From: Halanaerobium salsuginis
GTDB taxonomy: Bacteria; Bacillota; Halanaerobiia; Halanaerobiales; Halanaerobiaceae
Length of the DNA stretch: 64,000 nucleotides
Direction of reading: 5' to 3'
Assembly (NCBI RefSeq): GCF_900114545.1
Contig: NZ_FOTI01000009.1
Coordinates: 1 to 64,000 of the forward strand
The position numbers and the translations under genes were made by a program. Shown here in pieces: positions 1 through 9,852 of this stretch (positions are counted from its first letter, which is position 1; every line of letters begins with the position of its first letter). Below the pieces are notes generated by a model. It did not search any database. It saw nothing but the letters and a program-made list of their open reading frames with translations, and was not told where the DNA came from.

Positions 1-324
1 AGTCTATTCAAGCTTTAAATAACTGGTATGAAAATGTTAGTCAGTCTAAATTAAATCTTTTCTATAGAGCTAAAGGAACAGTAAAACGCTGGGAACAACA
101 CATTATTAACTATTTTAAAACTAGAATAACCAACGGATTTGCTGAAGGATTAAACAACAAAATCAAATTAATCAAAAGAATTGGCTACGGTGTTCCCAAA
201 GTTGAAAACTTAAAACGCCGAGTATTTTTATCATTGCTAAGTATTTAAGAGTAATTCAAAAAAACAAAGAGATAACATGATTCAAACGGTGCTATTTAGA
301 TTTCACAACATTTGTCAAAGAACC
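1..324 (+). mobile_element. Right end of an ISL3-family insertion sequence
   Basis: The window opens inside an insertion sequence. It holds the end of a transposase gene, about 60 bases of non-coding tail, and a terminal repeat at about 308-324. Read inwards from the end, the repeat begins GGTTCTTTGACAAATG, which resembles the GGYTCTTTG ends of ISL3-family elements. The left end lies outside the window, so intactness and target duplication cannot be judged. The element stops about 50 bases before the alkaline phosphatase gene. Confidence 0.7.
3..248 (+). CDS. ISL3-family transposase, C-terminal fragment (cut by window edge)
   Basis: An open frame enters from the left edge and stops with TAA at 246-248, giving the last 81 residues of a protein. 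The segment FKTRITNGFAEGLNNKIKLI followed by KRIGYGV is the conserved C-terminal end of ISL3-type DDE transposases; the Glu of AEGLNNKIK is the last catalytic acid of the DDE triad in that family. The protein would cut and rejoin the ends of its own element. Nothing in the visible part is broken. The family call rests on this motif and on the terminal repeat just downstream. Confidence 0.8.
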   Translation, partial: SIQALNNWYENVSQSKLNLFYRAKGTVKRWEQHIINYFKTRITNGFAEGLNNKIKLIKRIGYGVPKVENLKRRVFLSLLSI

Positions 325-372
325 TAATTATTTTATAGAATTTAATTAAATAAAACTTAGGAGGGGAAAATT

Positions 373-1824
373 TTGCGGAAAAGATTTTTAAAAGTTTCAG
401 TTTATGCTTTAATTTTAATTTTTTTAATGTCGGGATTTGCTTTTGCTGCTCCAAAGTATGTTTTTTATTTAATTGGGGATGGAATGGGAGCTTCTCAACG
501 TCAGGCAGCCGAATATTATCTGCAGGCTAAAACAGGTGATAAAACTAAAAAATTAGTAATGAATCAATTTCCAATTGCAGGTGTTAATACAACACATTCT
601 GCTAATTCTCTAGTTACAGATTCTGCAGCTGCCGGAACTGCTCTGGCAACAGGTTATAAAACGAATAGTGGAATTATTGCTGAATTACCTGATGGCAGAA
701 AATTAACCTCTATTATTGAACTAGCTGAACAACATAATATTGCAACTGGTTTAATTACAACAACTAGGTTAACTCATGCGACACCAGCGGTTTTTGCTGC
801 TCACAATTATGATCGTAATGATGAAAATGCAATTGCTGCAGACTATTTAAACAGTGGTGTTGATTTTTTTGCCGGAGGAGGTTATCGTCATTTTATTGGC
901 CAGAATTCTAAAGTTGGTAAGTCAAAGCGAAAAGATGAACGAGATTTAACTAAGGAGTTTGCCAGTCAGGGCTATCAGACTTTTATTGGGGAGCAGTCAA
1001 CAAAAGATTTTAATAATTTAACTGCTCAGGGTAAAGAAAAAGTTTTTGCTGCTTTTACTTACAGCCATATGCCTTATGAGCTTGATCGGAGATCTGGAGT
1101 ACCATCTTTAGCTGAAATGACTGCTAAAGGAATTGAAGTTCTTTCTCAATATGAAAATGGTTTTTTCTTAATGGTAGAAGGCGGTCGGATTGATCATGCC
1201 TGTCATGCTAATGATCCTGCTGGAGCAATTCATGATACTTTAGCTTTTGATGATTCAGTTAAGTTAGCCTATGAATTTTATCAAAAACATCCTGATCAAA
1301 CTTTGATCGTAGTAGCTGCTGATCATGAAACTGGCGGTTATGGACTTGGTTTTGGTAAAAATTATTTTCTTAAATTTTCTAATTTATTCAATGTAAAAGT
1401 AACTACTGCTGATGATTTAAATTATGGCAAAGGCAAATATAATGGTGATAAAGCCAAATTTTATCAATATATTGCAAAAAATCTTGATTTAAAAGATTTA
1501 ACCACTGCTGAAAAAACTAAGCTTGAAGCAGCTATGGCAATTGATGATCAACCTGCAGCAGATGAAGCAGTTCAGGGTATTTATGGTGGCTATGATCCAG
1601 TTGCGATTGCAGCAACTCATATATTATCTGAACGAGCCAATATGTACTGGACAACTTATGCGCATACTGGCACAGCAGTTCCTTTGTCCGCAATTGGTGT
1701 AGGGGCAGAAAATTTTGGTGGTTTTAAAGATAATACTGAGATTGGTCAGGCAATGTTTAAGGTAATGGGCTACCAGGTGGCCTTTGAACAAGAGTTAAGA
1801 AAACTGAAACTTGCCGCTAATTAA
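373..1824 (+). CDS. Secreted alkaline phosphatase (PhoA family)
   Basis: A 483-residue exported phosphomonoesterase that should release phosphate from organic esters outside the cytoplasmic membrane. Residues 1-25 form a signal peptide ending AFA. Metal and active-site motifs are all present: IGDGMG at 34-39, TDSAAAGTALATG with nucleophile Ser84, GGRIDHACHANDPAG near 270-284, and ADHETGG at 316-322. The start is TTG at 373, placed by the ribosome site AGGAGGGG at 359-366. It stands alone, followed by a strong terminator at 1855-1882. I see no PhoB box upstream. The IS end lies about 50 bases away and could affect its expression. The substrate may be narrower than the family name implies. Confidence 0.93.
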   Translation: MRKRFLKVSVYALILIFLMSGFAFAAPKYVFYLIGDGMGASQRQAAEYYLQAKTGDKTKKLVMNQFPIAGVNTTHSANSLVTDSAAAGTALATGYKTNSGIIAELPDGRKLTSIIELAEQHNIATGLITTTRLTHATPAVFAAHNYDRNDENAIAADYLNSGVDFFAGGGYRHFIGQNSKVGKSKRKDERDLTKEFASQGYQTFIGEQSTKDFNNLTAQGKEKVFAAFTYSHMPYELDRRSGVPSLAEMTAKGIEVLSQYENGFFLMVEGGRIDHACHANDPAGAIHDTLAFDDSVKLAYEFYQKHPDQTLIVVAADHETGGYGLGFGKNYFLKFSNLFNVKVTTADDLNYGKGKYNGDKAKFYQYIAKNLDLKDLTTAEKTKLEAAMAIDDQPAADEAVQGIYGGYDPVAIAATHILSERANMYWTTYAHTGTAVPLSAIGVGAENFGGFKDNTEIGQAMFKVMGYQVAFEQELRKLKLAAN

Positions 1825-1854
1825 TAATAAATTATCTAAAATAAATATTAATTA

Positions 1855-1882
1855 AAATTCAGGGGAATTCCCCTGAATTTTA
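1855..1882 (+). terminator. Intrinsic terminator after alkaline phosphatase
   Basis: A 9-bp hairpin, ATTCAGGGG and CCCCTGAAT around an AATT loop, runs into a T-rich tract. It separates the phosphatase from the membrane-protein gene downstream. Confidence 0.85.
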
Positions 1883-1924
1883 TTATTAAATATTTTTTAT
1901 TCATAAATTAAGGAAGTGAAAAAA

Positions 1925-3049
1925 TTGCCTAAATTATTTACAAAAGCCTCTACTTTATTTATAATTTTAATTCTATTGGCTTTACTAGTATTTATATTTT
2001 TAGCTCAAAAAGAAGATAATTTATTAAAAGCTGAGGTTTTAACTGCTGACAACTCGGATGTTATGAATTCTGGTATTTCTAGTATTGGATTTCAACATTT
2101 AGAAGTTAAATTGATTGAAGGTAAATTTAAAAACCAAAAATTTTCTGCCTCCAATAATTTAACAGGGCGTCCTTCGGTTGATAATTTCTTTGAATCAGGC
2201 GATACTATTCTTGTTTCTTTAAATATTCAATCTGGCAAGGTAGTAAATGTTATTGCAGTTGATAAATATCGACAGAATTGGGAATTGCTTTTATTTTTAA
2301 TTTTTATTGTGCTGCTTTTAATTTATGCTAAAGAAATTGGTCTGCAAGCAATTTTTTCTTTTTTAACAAGTTTATTAATAATCTGGAAGGTTTTAGTAGC
2401 TGGTTTATTGGCAAATACCAATCCTATTTTACTTGCTTTATTAGTTTTAATCTTACTTGCAGCATTTATCTTGTTTTCAATTGCCGGGCTGACTAAAAAA
2501 GGTCTAGCTGCATTCATTGGTACTATTACAGGTCTTTTTATTTCAGTCACTATTGCTATGTTATTTGGCAGTAAAATGTCTTTGTTTGGGATGACTGCTC
2601 CATATGCTGAAACATTAATTTTTAGTGGTAATCTTGAACTTAATATGCAAGAAATATTTTATGTAGCAATTATTATTGGAGCTTCTGGAGCGGCAATGGA
2701 TATTGCAATGGATGTAGCAGCTTCAATGACTGAGATTCATAATAAAAGACCAGAATTAAAATTTGTTGAATTGATGCAGTCTGGATTTACAGTCGGTCGA
2801 GATGTAATTGGCACGATGACCACTACCTTATTGTTGGCCTACTCAGGTAGTTATCTGCCTTTATTAATGCTTTTTGTTAGTAAACAAACTGCTATTAGCA
2901 GAATTTTAAACTACAAAGTAATTGCAGCGGAAATATTGCGTACAATTACAGGTAGTATTGGGCTTGTTTTAACAGCTCCTCTGACTGCTTTAATAGCAGC
3001 TTTTTTGTTAACTAAAGAGCAAAGATTGATTAAAAATAAACAAAAATAA
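1925..3049 (+). CDS. YibE/F-like multi-pass membrane protein
   Basis: A protein of about 374 residues. It has one N-terminal membrane segment, an extracytoplasmic beta-rich domain of about 100 residues, then about seven membrane helices. This layout and the segments GASGAAMDIAMDVAASM and FTVGRDVIGTMTTTLLLAYS match the YibE/F family, whose function is not established (transport has been proposed). An in-frame GTG at 1916 overlaps the AAGGAAG ribosome site, so TTG at 1925 is the better start. It lies between the alkaline phosphatase terminator and the DUF368 gene. No regulatory site is visible. Confidence 0.8.
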   Translation: MPKLFTKASTLFIILILLALLVFIFLAQKEDNLLKAEVLTADNSDVMNSGISSIGFQHLEVKLIEGKFKNQKFSASNNLTGRPSVDNFFESGDTILVSLNIQSGKVVNVIAVDKYRQNWELLLFLIFIVLLLIYAKEIGLQAIFSFLTSLLIIWKVLVAGLLANTNPILLALLVLILLAAFILFSIAGLTKKGLAAFIGTITGLFISVTIAMLFGSKMSLFGMTAPYAETLIFSGNLELNMQEIFYVAIIIGASGAAMDIAMDVAASMTEIHNKRPELKFVELMQSGFTVGRDVIGTMTTTLLLAYSGSYLPLLMLFVSKQTAISRILNYKVIAAEILRTITGSIGLVLTAPLTALIAAFLLTKEQRLIKNKQK

Positions 3050-3186
3050 AGTGTTTTAGCTGATCAGGCAGGTAAAATGTACTTTTATCTTGAATATTAA
3101 TTATAACGGTTATTTTATAAATTTTTGTTTGTAAGTTTTTAATTAACTTTAGTTTTAATTAATTTTTTATGGAAAGGGAGATTTAT

Positions 3187-3957
3187 TTGTCTGGTAAGAA
3201 TACATATTTAGCTCTATTTTTTAAAGCCATTCCGATTGGATTGGCTAATACTTTACCCGGAATTAGTGGAGGAACTTTAGCTTTAGTTTTAAATATATAT
3301 GAAACTTTAATTAATGCTATTAAGAATATTAAAATAAAAGAGCTTTTTGTAATTGGATTTGGAGCAGTAGTGGGAGTTCTTTTTGGGTCAGCAGTTATAA
3401 CTGATCTTTATCAAAATCAGCCGCTATTGATTAATTATTTTCTCTTAGGTTTAGTGATTACTTCGGCTCATTCTACTTATAAAAAAATTGGTAAATTAAC
3501 ATTTTTAAAAATGTTAATTATTATATTATCTTTTGTATTAGCTTTGTTTTTGTCCCAGGGATTAAAGCCAGGATTTATTGCTCAAGAGGGGCTAATTTTA
3601 TTTTTTGTTGCAGGTTTTTTGGGCAGTATTGCAATGATCTTACCTGGAATTAGTGGTGGTACATTATTAATTTTATTAGGTGTTTACCAACCAGTTTTAC
3701 AGGCGATTAATCAATTTAATTTTTTAATCTTGTTAGTTTTTGGAGCAGGTGTTGTAATTGGCTTATTGGTTTTTGCCTGGCTTTTTTCATATTTATTAAA
3801 AAAACATCAATCTCAGATTATGGTAGTATTAACAGGTTTAATTCTTGGGTCAGCTGCAGCAGTCTGGCCGACAGCTTTTCAAATTAAAGGTTTAATTAGT
3901 TTGCTAGTTGGTGCAGCTTTAATTATTATTTTAGAATTTATTGGTCAAAAAATTTAA
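3187..3957 (+). CDS. DUF368 membrane protein, probable undecaprenyl-phosphate translocase (PopT type)
   Basis: A polytopic protein of about 256 residues. It carries the hallmark duplicated motif of DUF368, LANTLPGISGGTLALVL near the N-terminus and IAMILPGISGGTLLILL in the middle. DUF368 (PopT) proteins have been shown to be needed for return of the lipid carrier undecaprenyl phosphate across the membrane for cell-wall synthesis; the role here is taken from the family. An ATG at 3169 lacks a ribosome site. TTG at 3187 sits 6 bases after GGGAG and is the likelier start. The stop is 12 bases before the addB start, so the two may be co-transcribed. Confidence 0.85.
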   Translation: MSGKNTYLALFFKAIPIGLANTLPGISGGTLALVLNIYETLINAIKNIKIKELFVIGFGAVVGVLFGSAVITDLYQNQPLLINYFLLGLVITSAHSTYKKIGKLTFLKMLIIILSFVLALFLSQGLKPGFIAQEGLILFFVAGFLGSIAMILPGISGGTLLILLGVYQPVLQAINQFNFLILLVFGAGVVIGLLVFAWLFSYLLKKHQSQIMVVLTGLILGSAAAVWPTAFQIKGLISLLVGAALIIILEFIGQKI

Positions 3958-3969
3958 GTGAGGCTAAAA

Positions 3970-6570
3970 ATGGAATTTAATTATTACAGTTATGCAGATG
4001 ATTTATTTGCAAAAGTTATTCAGCAGCAGCCTGCTGTTTACATATTTGATAATTATTATGACTTGAAAATAGCAATTGAAAATTATAATCCGCAGCCTCT
4101 GCAGCAGCAGAGCTTGTTTTTAACTTTAACAGAATTTAAAGAAAGATTATTTGGCAGTGAACAGCTTTTAGTCAAAGAAGAAAAATTACCACTGCTTTTA
4201 TATTCAGTTTTAACTAAAGCTGAAAAAACTGAATTAAGGATTGAAAATTATCAAGATATCTATCAATTTTCCAGTCGCTTTTTTGCTTATTTCAAATTAT
4301 GTCTTGATTATAAAATTAAGCAATTAACTGATTTAACAGACTGGCAGAAGGCCAGAATTGATCGTTTAGAAAAAATAAAAATTAGATACCAGAATTTATT
4401 ACATGATTTAGGTTATGTTGATCAATTAACCCTTCAGGAAAAAATGAATTTAAATATAGATTTTTTAACTGAATATCAGCAGTTAAACTTCTTTAATATT
4501 GTTAATTTCACGCCTTACTTTAAAGATTTATTGAATCAGCTGGCAGGTAATTTTAAAATTAAATTACATCTGCAGCTTTACCCAGAAGATTTTTCAGAAA
4601 ATGATCTGACTTTAAAACAGATTACACTGCCAGCAATTAAGCAGCCAAAAATAGAAATTAAAAAGAATAATTCTAAACTAAAAAGTCTAGCTGCTTTCTT
4701 AACTGAATTAGAAATTAGCAGTCAGGAAGTAGAATTAATGGAAGTTGGCAGTAAAGTTGAAGCGGCAAATATTCTCAGCCAGAAAGTTGATTGTAAAAAT
4801 AGTAAAAACTGTCATTCAACAGAGCTTTATGCTTTTTTGCAAAGTCTGTATAGTTTATATCAATCTGGGGAAAATGATACTGAGCTATTAATTGATCTGC
4901 AGTTGTTAAATGATTTGCTTAGCCAAAGTATAGCCAGAAATTGGCTTGGTTTTACAGCAGAAGATTTCCAAAGATTACAAGAACTGATTAGAGAAGATTA
5001 TTATTATCTAGATAGATCAATTATTCAAAAGAAGCTGCCCAATTTAAAACCTTTAGTTAAAATTTTAGTCAAATTAAAGCAAATAAGCAGTATAGATGAT
5101 TTAATTAGGTTTTTGCTTCAAATAGCTGCAGATCTATTTCAGCAGGAAAGTAAAGATATACTTGAAAAATTTAGTGATACCCTTTTAGAACTGCAAAGTA
5201 TAGAAAGGCTGGGTATAATTGATGACTGGCAGCTTTATTATGCTGATCAGGGGGGAGGACTTTTTTCTCTTTTTTTAAATCATTTTGCTTTTAAAAAAAT
5301 TACTTTATCTGATAATCCCGCTGCAGTTGATTTTTTTCCTTCAGAACTTGCTCCTCAGACTAAAAGAAAAAAATTATTAATTAATAACTGTATCCAGGCT
5401 GAATTTAAAACTGGTTCAGCGGGTTTATACTTTTTAAGCGAAAAACAGCTACAAGCTAATAATATTCATCTTCAGCAGAAAAAACAGTTAACAAAGAAAT
5501 ATAAATTTTTGCGCCATCTTTTTAATGCTGATCAGGTAATAATTTTTACTGTAGAAAATGAATCTGAAAGCATTACTCCAGCAGTTATTTTAGAAGAACT
5601 TGCACTGGAGTATGAGCTTAGCTTTGTTCCATCAACCTTGCATAAATTTACTGAAAAAGAAGTACTGGCTAAGTTTTTTAACTTCAAACTAAAGCCAGCA
5701 CTTAGAAATCAAGATTTAGTAAGTTTTAAAAAGGACTTATCAGCCGCTCAGGTTGATTTTGGTCGGCAATTTAATTTTAGTTATTATAAATATAAATACT
5801 TTAAAGATTGTTATCATCGTTTTTATCTTGAGTATTTGGCTAAATTGCCGACTGAACTGGAGATTAAACCAGCTCTTTCACTAGCAGTGCTTGGTATTAT
5901 AGCTCATCAAGTTTTTGCTGATCTGCTCAATTATGCTAAACAACAGCAAATTTATCCTGCTCAGATATCAGGAAATATCAGACAAAAGCTTATTATTTCA
6001 GCAATCAGAAAAAATAAACTGAAGCTAGATAAAGATTATTTAACCTTTTATGAACAAATAATTGCTCAAACTTTAAATAGCTCTTTTCTGCATTTTAGTA
6101 AATTATTACAAAAATATTTACCAGTAGATTTTGAGGATATATTGGTTGAATGGCCAGAATGGGATTATCAGCGCCAGCAATATTTTAGCAGCCAAAAGGT
6201 AGATTTTTATCTTAGTGGTAGAATAGATCTGCTTATTTTTAGTCCGACTGATTATTTTATAATAGACTTTAAAACAGGCAGTGGAGATCAGAAACAGCTT
6301 GATTTTTATTCATTAATGCTGCGGCAAAATTATGCTGAAAATCTGCCTGCTCAAAGTAGAAAAGCTATTTATAATATTTTTGCTGAAGCTTTTGAGCACT
6401 CTTATCATAATCAGGAAAAAGAAGATCAGCTTGGATCAGAATTACAGATTTTAACTGAAAAACTATTTGCTGTTGGAAAATACGAACGAATTTACAAAAG
6501 CCGCTGTCAAAGCTGCCCATATCAAGAAATTTGTCGCGTGGAGGTGACAGCTGATGAAAAAAGTTATTAA
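3970..6570 (+). CDS. addB: AddB-like subunit of the AddAB helicase-nuclease
   Basis: A protein of about 866 residues. The C-terminus carries a PD-(D/E)XK nuclease, GRIDLLIFSPTDYFIIDFKTG. It is followed by CQSCPYQEIC, the C-x2-C-x5-C part of the Fe-S cluster seen in AddB; an upstream Cys in KYFKDCYHRFYLEY probably supplies the fourth ligand. The N-terminal two thirds should be the inactive helicase-like scaffold that scans for Chi. It is shorter than B. subtilis AddB (about 1,160 residues) and poorly conserved there. Together with the next gene it would resect DNA double-strand ends for RecA. ATG at 3970 is chosen because GTGAGG at 3958-3963 serves as its ribosome site. The end overlaps addA by 17 bases. 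Confidence 0.85.
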   Translation: MEFNYYSYADDLFAKVIQQQPAVYIFDNYYDLKIAIENYNPQPLQQQSLFLTLTEFKERLFGSEQLLVKEEKLPLLLYSVLTKAEKTELRIENYQDIYQFSSRFFAYFKLCLDYKIKQLTDLTDWQKARIDRLEKIKIRYQNLLHDLGYVDQLTLQEKMNLNIDFLTEYQQLNFFNIVNFTPYFKDLLNQLAGNFKIKLHLQLYPEDFSENDLTLKQITLPAIKQPKIEIKKNNSKLKSLAAFLTELEISSQEVELMEVGSKVEAANILSQKVDCKNSKNCHSTELYAFLQSLYSLYQSGENDTELLIDLQLLNDLLSQSIARNWLGFTAEDFQRLQELIREDYYYLDRSIIQKKLPNLKPLVKILVKLKQISSIDDLIRFLLQIAADLFQQESKDILEKFSDTLLELQSIERLGIIDDWQLYYADQGGGLFSLFLNHFAFKKITLSDNPAAVDFFPSELAPQTKRKKLLINNCIQAEFKTGSAGLYFLSEKQLQANNIHLQQKKQLTKKYKFLRHLFNADQVIIFTVENESESITPAVILEELALEYELSFVPSTLHKFTEKEVLAKFFNFKLKPALRNQDLVSFKKDLSAAQVDFGRQFNFSYYKYKYFKDCYHRFYLEYLAKLPTELEIKPALSLAVLGIIAHQVFADLLNYAKQQQIYPAQISGNIRQKLIISAIRKNKLKLDKDYLTFYEQIIAQTLNSSFLHFSKLLQKYLPVDFEDILVEWPEWDYQRQQYFSSQKVDFYLSGRIDLLIFSPTDYFIIDFKTGSGDQKQLDFYSLMLRQNYAENLPAQSRKAIYNIFAEAFEHSYHNQEKEDQLGSELQILTEKLFAVGKYERIYKSRCQSCPYQEICRVEVTADEKSY

Positions 6571-9500
6571 GGCTAGTGCTGGGACTGGTAAAACATATCG
6601 CCTTGCTTTAGAGTATCTAGCTGCTTTACTTAAGAGAATTGACTTTACTGAAATTATAGTCATGACTTTTACTAAAAAAGCAACTGCTGAGATAAAACAA
6701 AGGATTTTTAATCAGCTGAAAATAATTATTAATGATAAGCCAGAAAAAGATAATTTGCTTACTTCTCTAAAAGAAGTTTATCCTGAACTTAAAGTTGATA
6801 CTAAACTATTGAGCAGAGTTTATAAAAAAATGCTGCTCAATGAAGAAGAAATTAAAATCTATACAATAGATGCTTTTACAAATCAGATTTTCAAGCGCGG
6901 TATAGCACCTTATTTAGCTATTTATAATTATCAAATTATTGATGATAGTCAAAATGAAGAAATTATTGAAGATGTTCTAAAAATTATTTTGAATAATCAA
7001 ACGTATTATAAAAAAATGCAGGATTTTCTAGCTGCAAATCCAGCTCGTGATTTAAAAAAATACCTTGATTTTATCCAGCAAATAGTTAATAATTCCTGGC
7101 AATTTTTATTATTAAAATCACAATCTAAAGCAGAATTGGTTGCAGATAATGATCTAGTTGAACTTTTTGAAAAGAGCTATCATGTTCTTGAAAAAGTTGC
7201 TGAGCTGCGGGAAGAAGAATTAACTGCTGCTTATTTTGTAAAAGCAGGAAGAACCTTTTTTGAAAATTATTCTGATTTAGAAACAAAAACAGAAAAGCAG
7301 GAATTTCTTTATCAGCGTCGGAATTATTTGCTCCAGGAAAGCTATTGGAGTGGCAATAAATTAAGAGCTAAAAAAACAGCCGATTTAAAAGAAAAATTGC
7401 AAGCTGAATATGATTTATTTAGACGACAGCTGGCCCGCGAGATCTATAATAGAGAAGTTATCCCAGCAGAAAAAGATATCATTGATTTTGCTGAACTTAT
7501 TTTAAATATTTATGAAAATATTAAATTTAAGCGAGCTCTTTTTACCCATGCTGATATCAGTAATTATACTTTTAAATATCTTAATGATGAAGCAATTGCT
7601 TTGGTTAAAGATGGACAGGTTAGTGATTATCTGCTTGATCTTTTAGGAGGAGATTACCAGACCCTGCTGATTGATGAATTTCAGGATACTAGTATTTTAC
7701 AGTGGAAAATTTTACAGCCTTTAATAAAAAGAGCAGCTATATTTATTGCTGTTGGTGATGAAAAACAATCAATTTATGGTTGGCGAGGGGGAGAAAAGAA
7801 TTTATTTGCTAATTTAGATAAAATTATTGGAGCGGAAACAGAACGTCTTAACTGCTGTTATCGCAGTGATCAGCAGATAATTGAACTGCTTAATAATTTT
7901 TTTGCAGAAATTGAGCAGGATTGGGAGTATCATCCAGTTAAAGCTAATTCAACTGAGTCAGGACTGACAAAGGTTCTTTATGGAGGTGATTCTGCTTATT
8001 ATAATACAGCAACTAAAAAATTTGCCGCTTTAACTGAAGAAAAACAGGTAAATATTAAGCAGTTAAATAGTTATATAAAATCTGATTTAGCTGCTGAAAT
8101 AGCTGTAGATATAAAAGAAAATTATGCTGATGATTATGGTAGAGTAAGTATTTTAGCCAGAACAGCTAAAGAATTAAATACTATTGCGAACTGTCTAGCT
8201 CAGTCTGACATACCTTATATTTTAGAAAATAGGGCATCTATTTTAGAAGCCCAGCTGCCAGCCGCTTTAGTTTCCCTGTTAAAATTTATAGCTTATCGAG
8301 ATTTTTATCAATTATTAAAGTTTTTGCGTAGTGATTTAATTAGAATTAATAATCAGCAGCTGAAATTAATTTTACAGCATAAAGTTGAACTAGAATATTA
8401 TTTGAATTCATCTCTTGCCGCAGTTGAATTACCATCTGCTATCCAAGATAATATAGTTTTAAATAGTCTTTTTACTGAAATAAAATCACTGTTTGAACTT
8501 GATTATCGAGCCTTAATTACTTATCTCTATCAAAAGACAGAACTGATAGAATTAGCTACTGATGGGTTGGCTTTAAAGAATTTATATACCTTCTTTGTGA
8601 TTCTGAATTCTTTTGATTCCTTAAAAAACGTACTTAATTATTTAGCTGAAAATAAAGATAGTGAAGAATTAAAACAAACAAGAGTGGAAAATAAAGATGC
8701 CGTTACACTAATGACTATTCATCAGGCAAAAGGATTATCATTACCAGTTGAATATTTTTACTGGAATCCAGGTCGTCGTTCTGGCAATAATCAATCCAGC
8801 CTTAATTTTTATCTTGAATTTGATGAAAAATATGATCAGCTAACAAATTATCTCTTGATCCAGGATCAATATTTACCTATTTTGGATTGGCTTGATTACG
8901 ATTTCAAAGATCAGGCTGAGAAAAAAGCTGAATTAGAGGAGGTAAATAATCTTTATGTTGCTTTAAGTAGAGTTGAAAAAGAGCTTCATATTTTCATTGA
9001 GGCACCTCGAACTATCAAACCAGATCAGCAGTTAATGTGGTCTGGAAGTAATTATGATTATTATGAAAAAATGCTGCTCAAAGCAACAGGAGTTAAAAAT
9101 TTATTGGAGTTGATTACTCCCTGGCAGAAGGGTTCTATTGTCAAGGTTGAATCAGAAAAATTTACTCAACCTCAACCGCTAATTGATCTGAATAAATATC
9201 TTAGCCAAACAGCAGCTAATCAATCATTATTACAACAGCAGCAAGAAGAAAAATATAGATTTTTTCGAGCTAAAAACAATGAATTAGAACTATCAGAAAA
9301 GCGGCTTTCCGGTCTGGCTTTACATTATTATTTAGAAAATATTAAATATAATCAGCCAGCAGAAAAAATAACTGCTCGCAAATTAGTTAATAATAAATAT
9401 GGGAATTTATTGGGCAAAGAAAAAATTAATAGTTTAATTGAACAGGGAGAGAGATTTATTAGCAGTAATAAAGATTTATTTGAGCAGGATAAACAGATAT

Positions 9501-9715
9501 TTACTGAATATCTATTAAAAGAAAAAACTGCTCAATCAGTAAAAAAATACAGAATTGATCGCTTAATAGTTGATCAGTTTCAGCAAAAAATTAAAATTAT
9601 TGATTATAAAAGTGGTAGTTATAGAGATCCTGAGCAACTACTTAAATATAAAAAATTGCTACAAAATCAGCTAGATCAGAATTGGGAAATTGAAACAGAA
9701 TTTTTAAATATCTAA
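6554..9715 (+). CDS. addA: AddA-like UvrD-family helicase-nuclease
   Basis: A 1,053-residue superfamily 1 helicase. It shows Walker A KASAGTGKTYRLA near residue 9, Walker B LLIDEFQDTS, motif III AVGDEKQSIYGWRGG, motif V VTLMTIHQAKGLSLP and motif VI NNLYVALSRVEKELH. The C-terminus has a RecB-type nuclease signature, YRIDRLIVD followed by IIDYKSG. With the overlapping AddB it forms the motor and second nuclease of the double-strand-break resection complex. It is shorter than B. subtilis AddA (about 1,230 residues). ATG at 6554 follows GAGGTGACAG inside the end of addB, which implies translational coupling. Confidence 0.92.
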   Translation: MKKVIKASAGTGKTYRLALEYLAALLKRIDFTEIIVMTFTKKATAEIKQRIFNQLKIIINDKPEKDNLLTSLKEVYPELKVDTKLLSRVYKKMLLNEEEIKIYTIDAFTNQIFKRGIAPYLAIYNYQIIDDSQNEEIIEDVLKIILNNQTYYKKMQDFLAANPARDLKKYLDFIQQIVNNSWQFLLLKSQSKAELVADNDLVELFEKSYHVLEKVAELREEELTAAYFVKAGRTFFENYSDLETKTEKQEFLYQRRNYLLQESYWSGNKLRAKKTADLKEKLQAEYDLFRRQLAREIYNREVIPAEKDIIDFAELILNIYENIKFKRALFTHADISNYTFKYLNDEAIALVKDGQVSDYLLDLLGGDYQTLLIDEFQDTSILQWKILQPLIKRAAIFIAVGDEKQSIYGWRGGEKNLFANLDKIIGAETERLNCCYRSDQQIIELLNNFFAEIEQDWEYHPVKANSTESGLTKVLYGGDSAYYNTATKKFAALTEEKQVNIKQLNSYIKSDLAAEIAVDIKENYADDYGRVSILARTAKELNTIANCLAQSDIPYILENRASILEAQLPAALVSLLKFIAYRDFYQLLKFLRSDLIRINNQQLKLILQHKVELEYYLNSSLAAVELPSAIQDNIVLNSLFTEIKSLFELDYRALITYLYQKTELIELATDGLALKNLYTFFVILNSFDSLKNVLNYLAENKDSEELKQTRVENKDAVTLMTIHQAKGLSLPVEYFYWNPGRRSGNNQSSLNFYLEFDEKYDQLTNYLLIQDQYLPILDWLDYDFKDQAEKKAELEEVNNLYVALSRVEKELHIFIEAPRTIKPDQQLMWSGSNYDYYEKMLLKATGVKNLLELITPWQKGSIVKVESEKFTQPQPLIDLNKYLSQTAANQSLLQQQQEEKYRFFRAKNNELELSEKRLSGLALHYYLENIKYNQPAEKITARKLVNNKYGNLLGKEKINSLIEQGERFISSNKDLFEQDKQIFTEYLLKEKTAQSVKKYRIDRLIVDQFQQKIKIIDYKSGSYRDPEQLLKYKKLLQNQLDQNWEIETEFLNI

Positions 9716-9852
9716 TTTGTTTTCTATTTGTTCTGCAAGGGATTGTAAATTAATTAATATTAAATTAGCTTAGAAAAAGTTAAAATAGTTAATGGTAGAT
9801 AAAAACAACTATAATAGAATTTAAATTTAAATTAATTAGAAAGGGTGAGTCG

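Noticed and set aside
1-340. Target-site duplication of the insertion sequence
   Set aside because: The left end of the element is outside the window, so a duplication cannot be checked.
2323-2550. Minus-strand open frame inside the YibE/F-like gene (and similar frames at 6463, 13104, 17960, 24004, 24119, 25062, 53738, 60635)
   Set aside because: Each lies fully or mostly inside a well-supported gene, lacks a ribosome site and shows no recognisable protein family.
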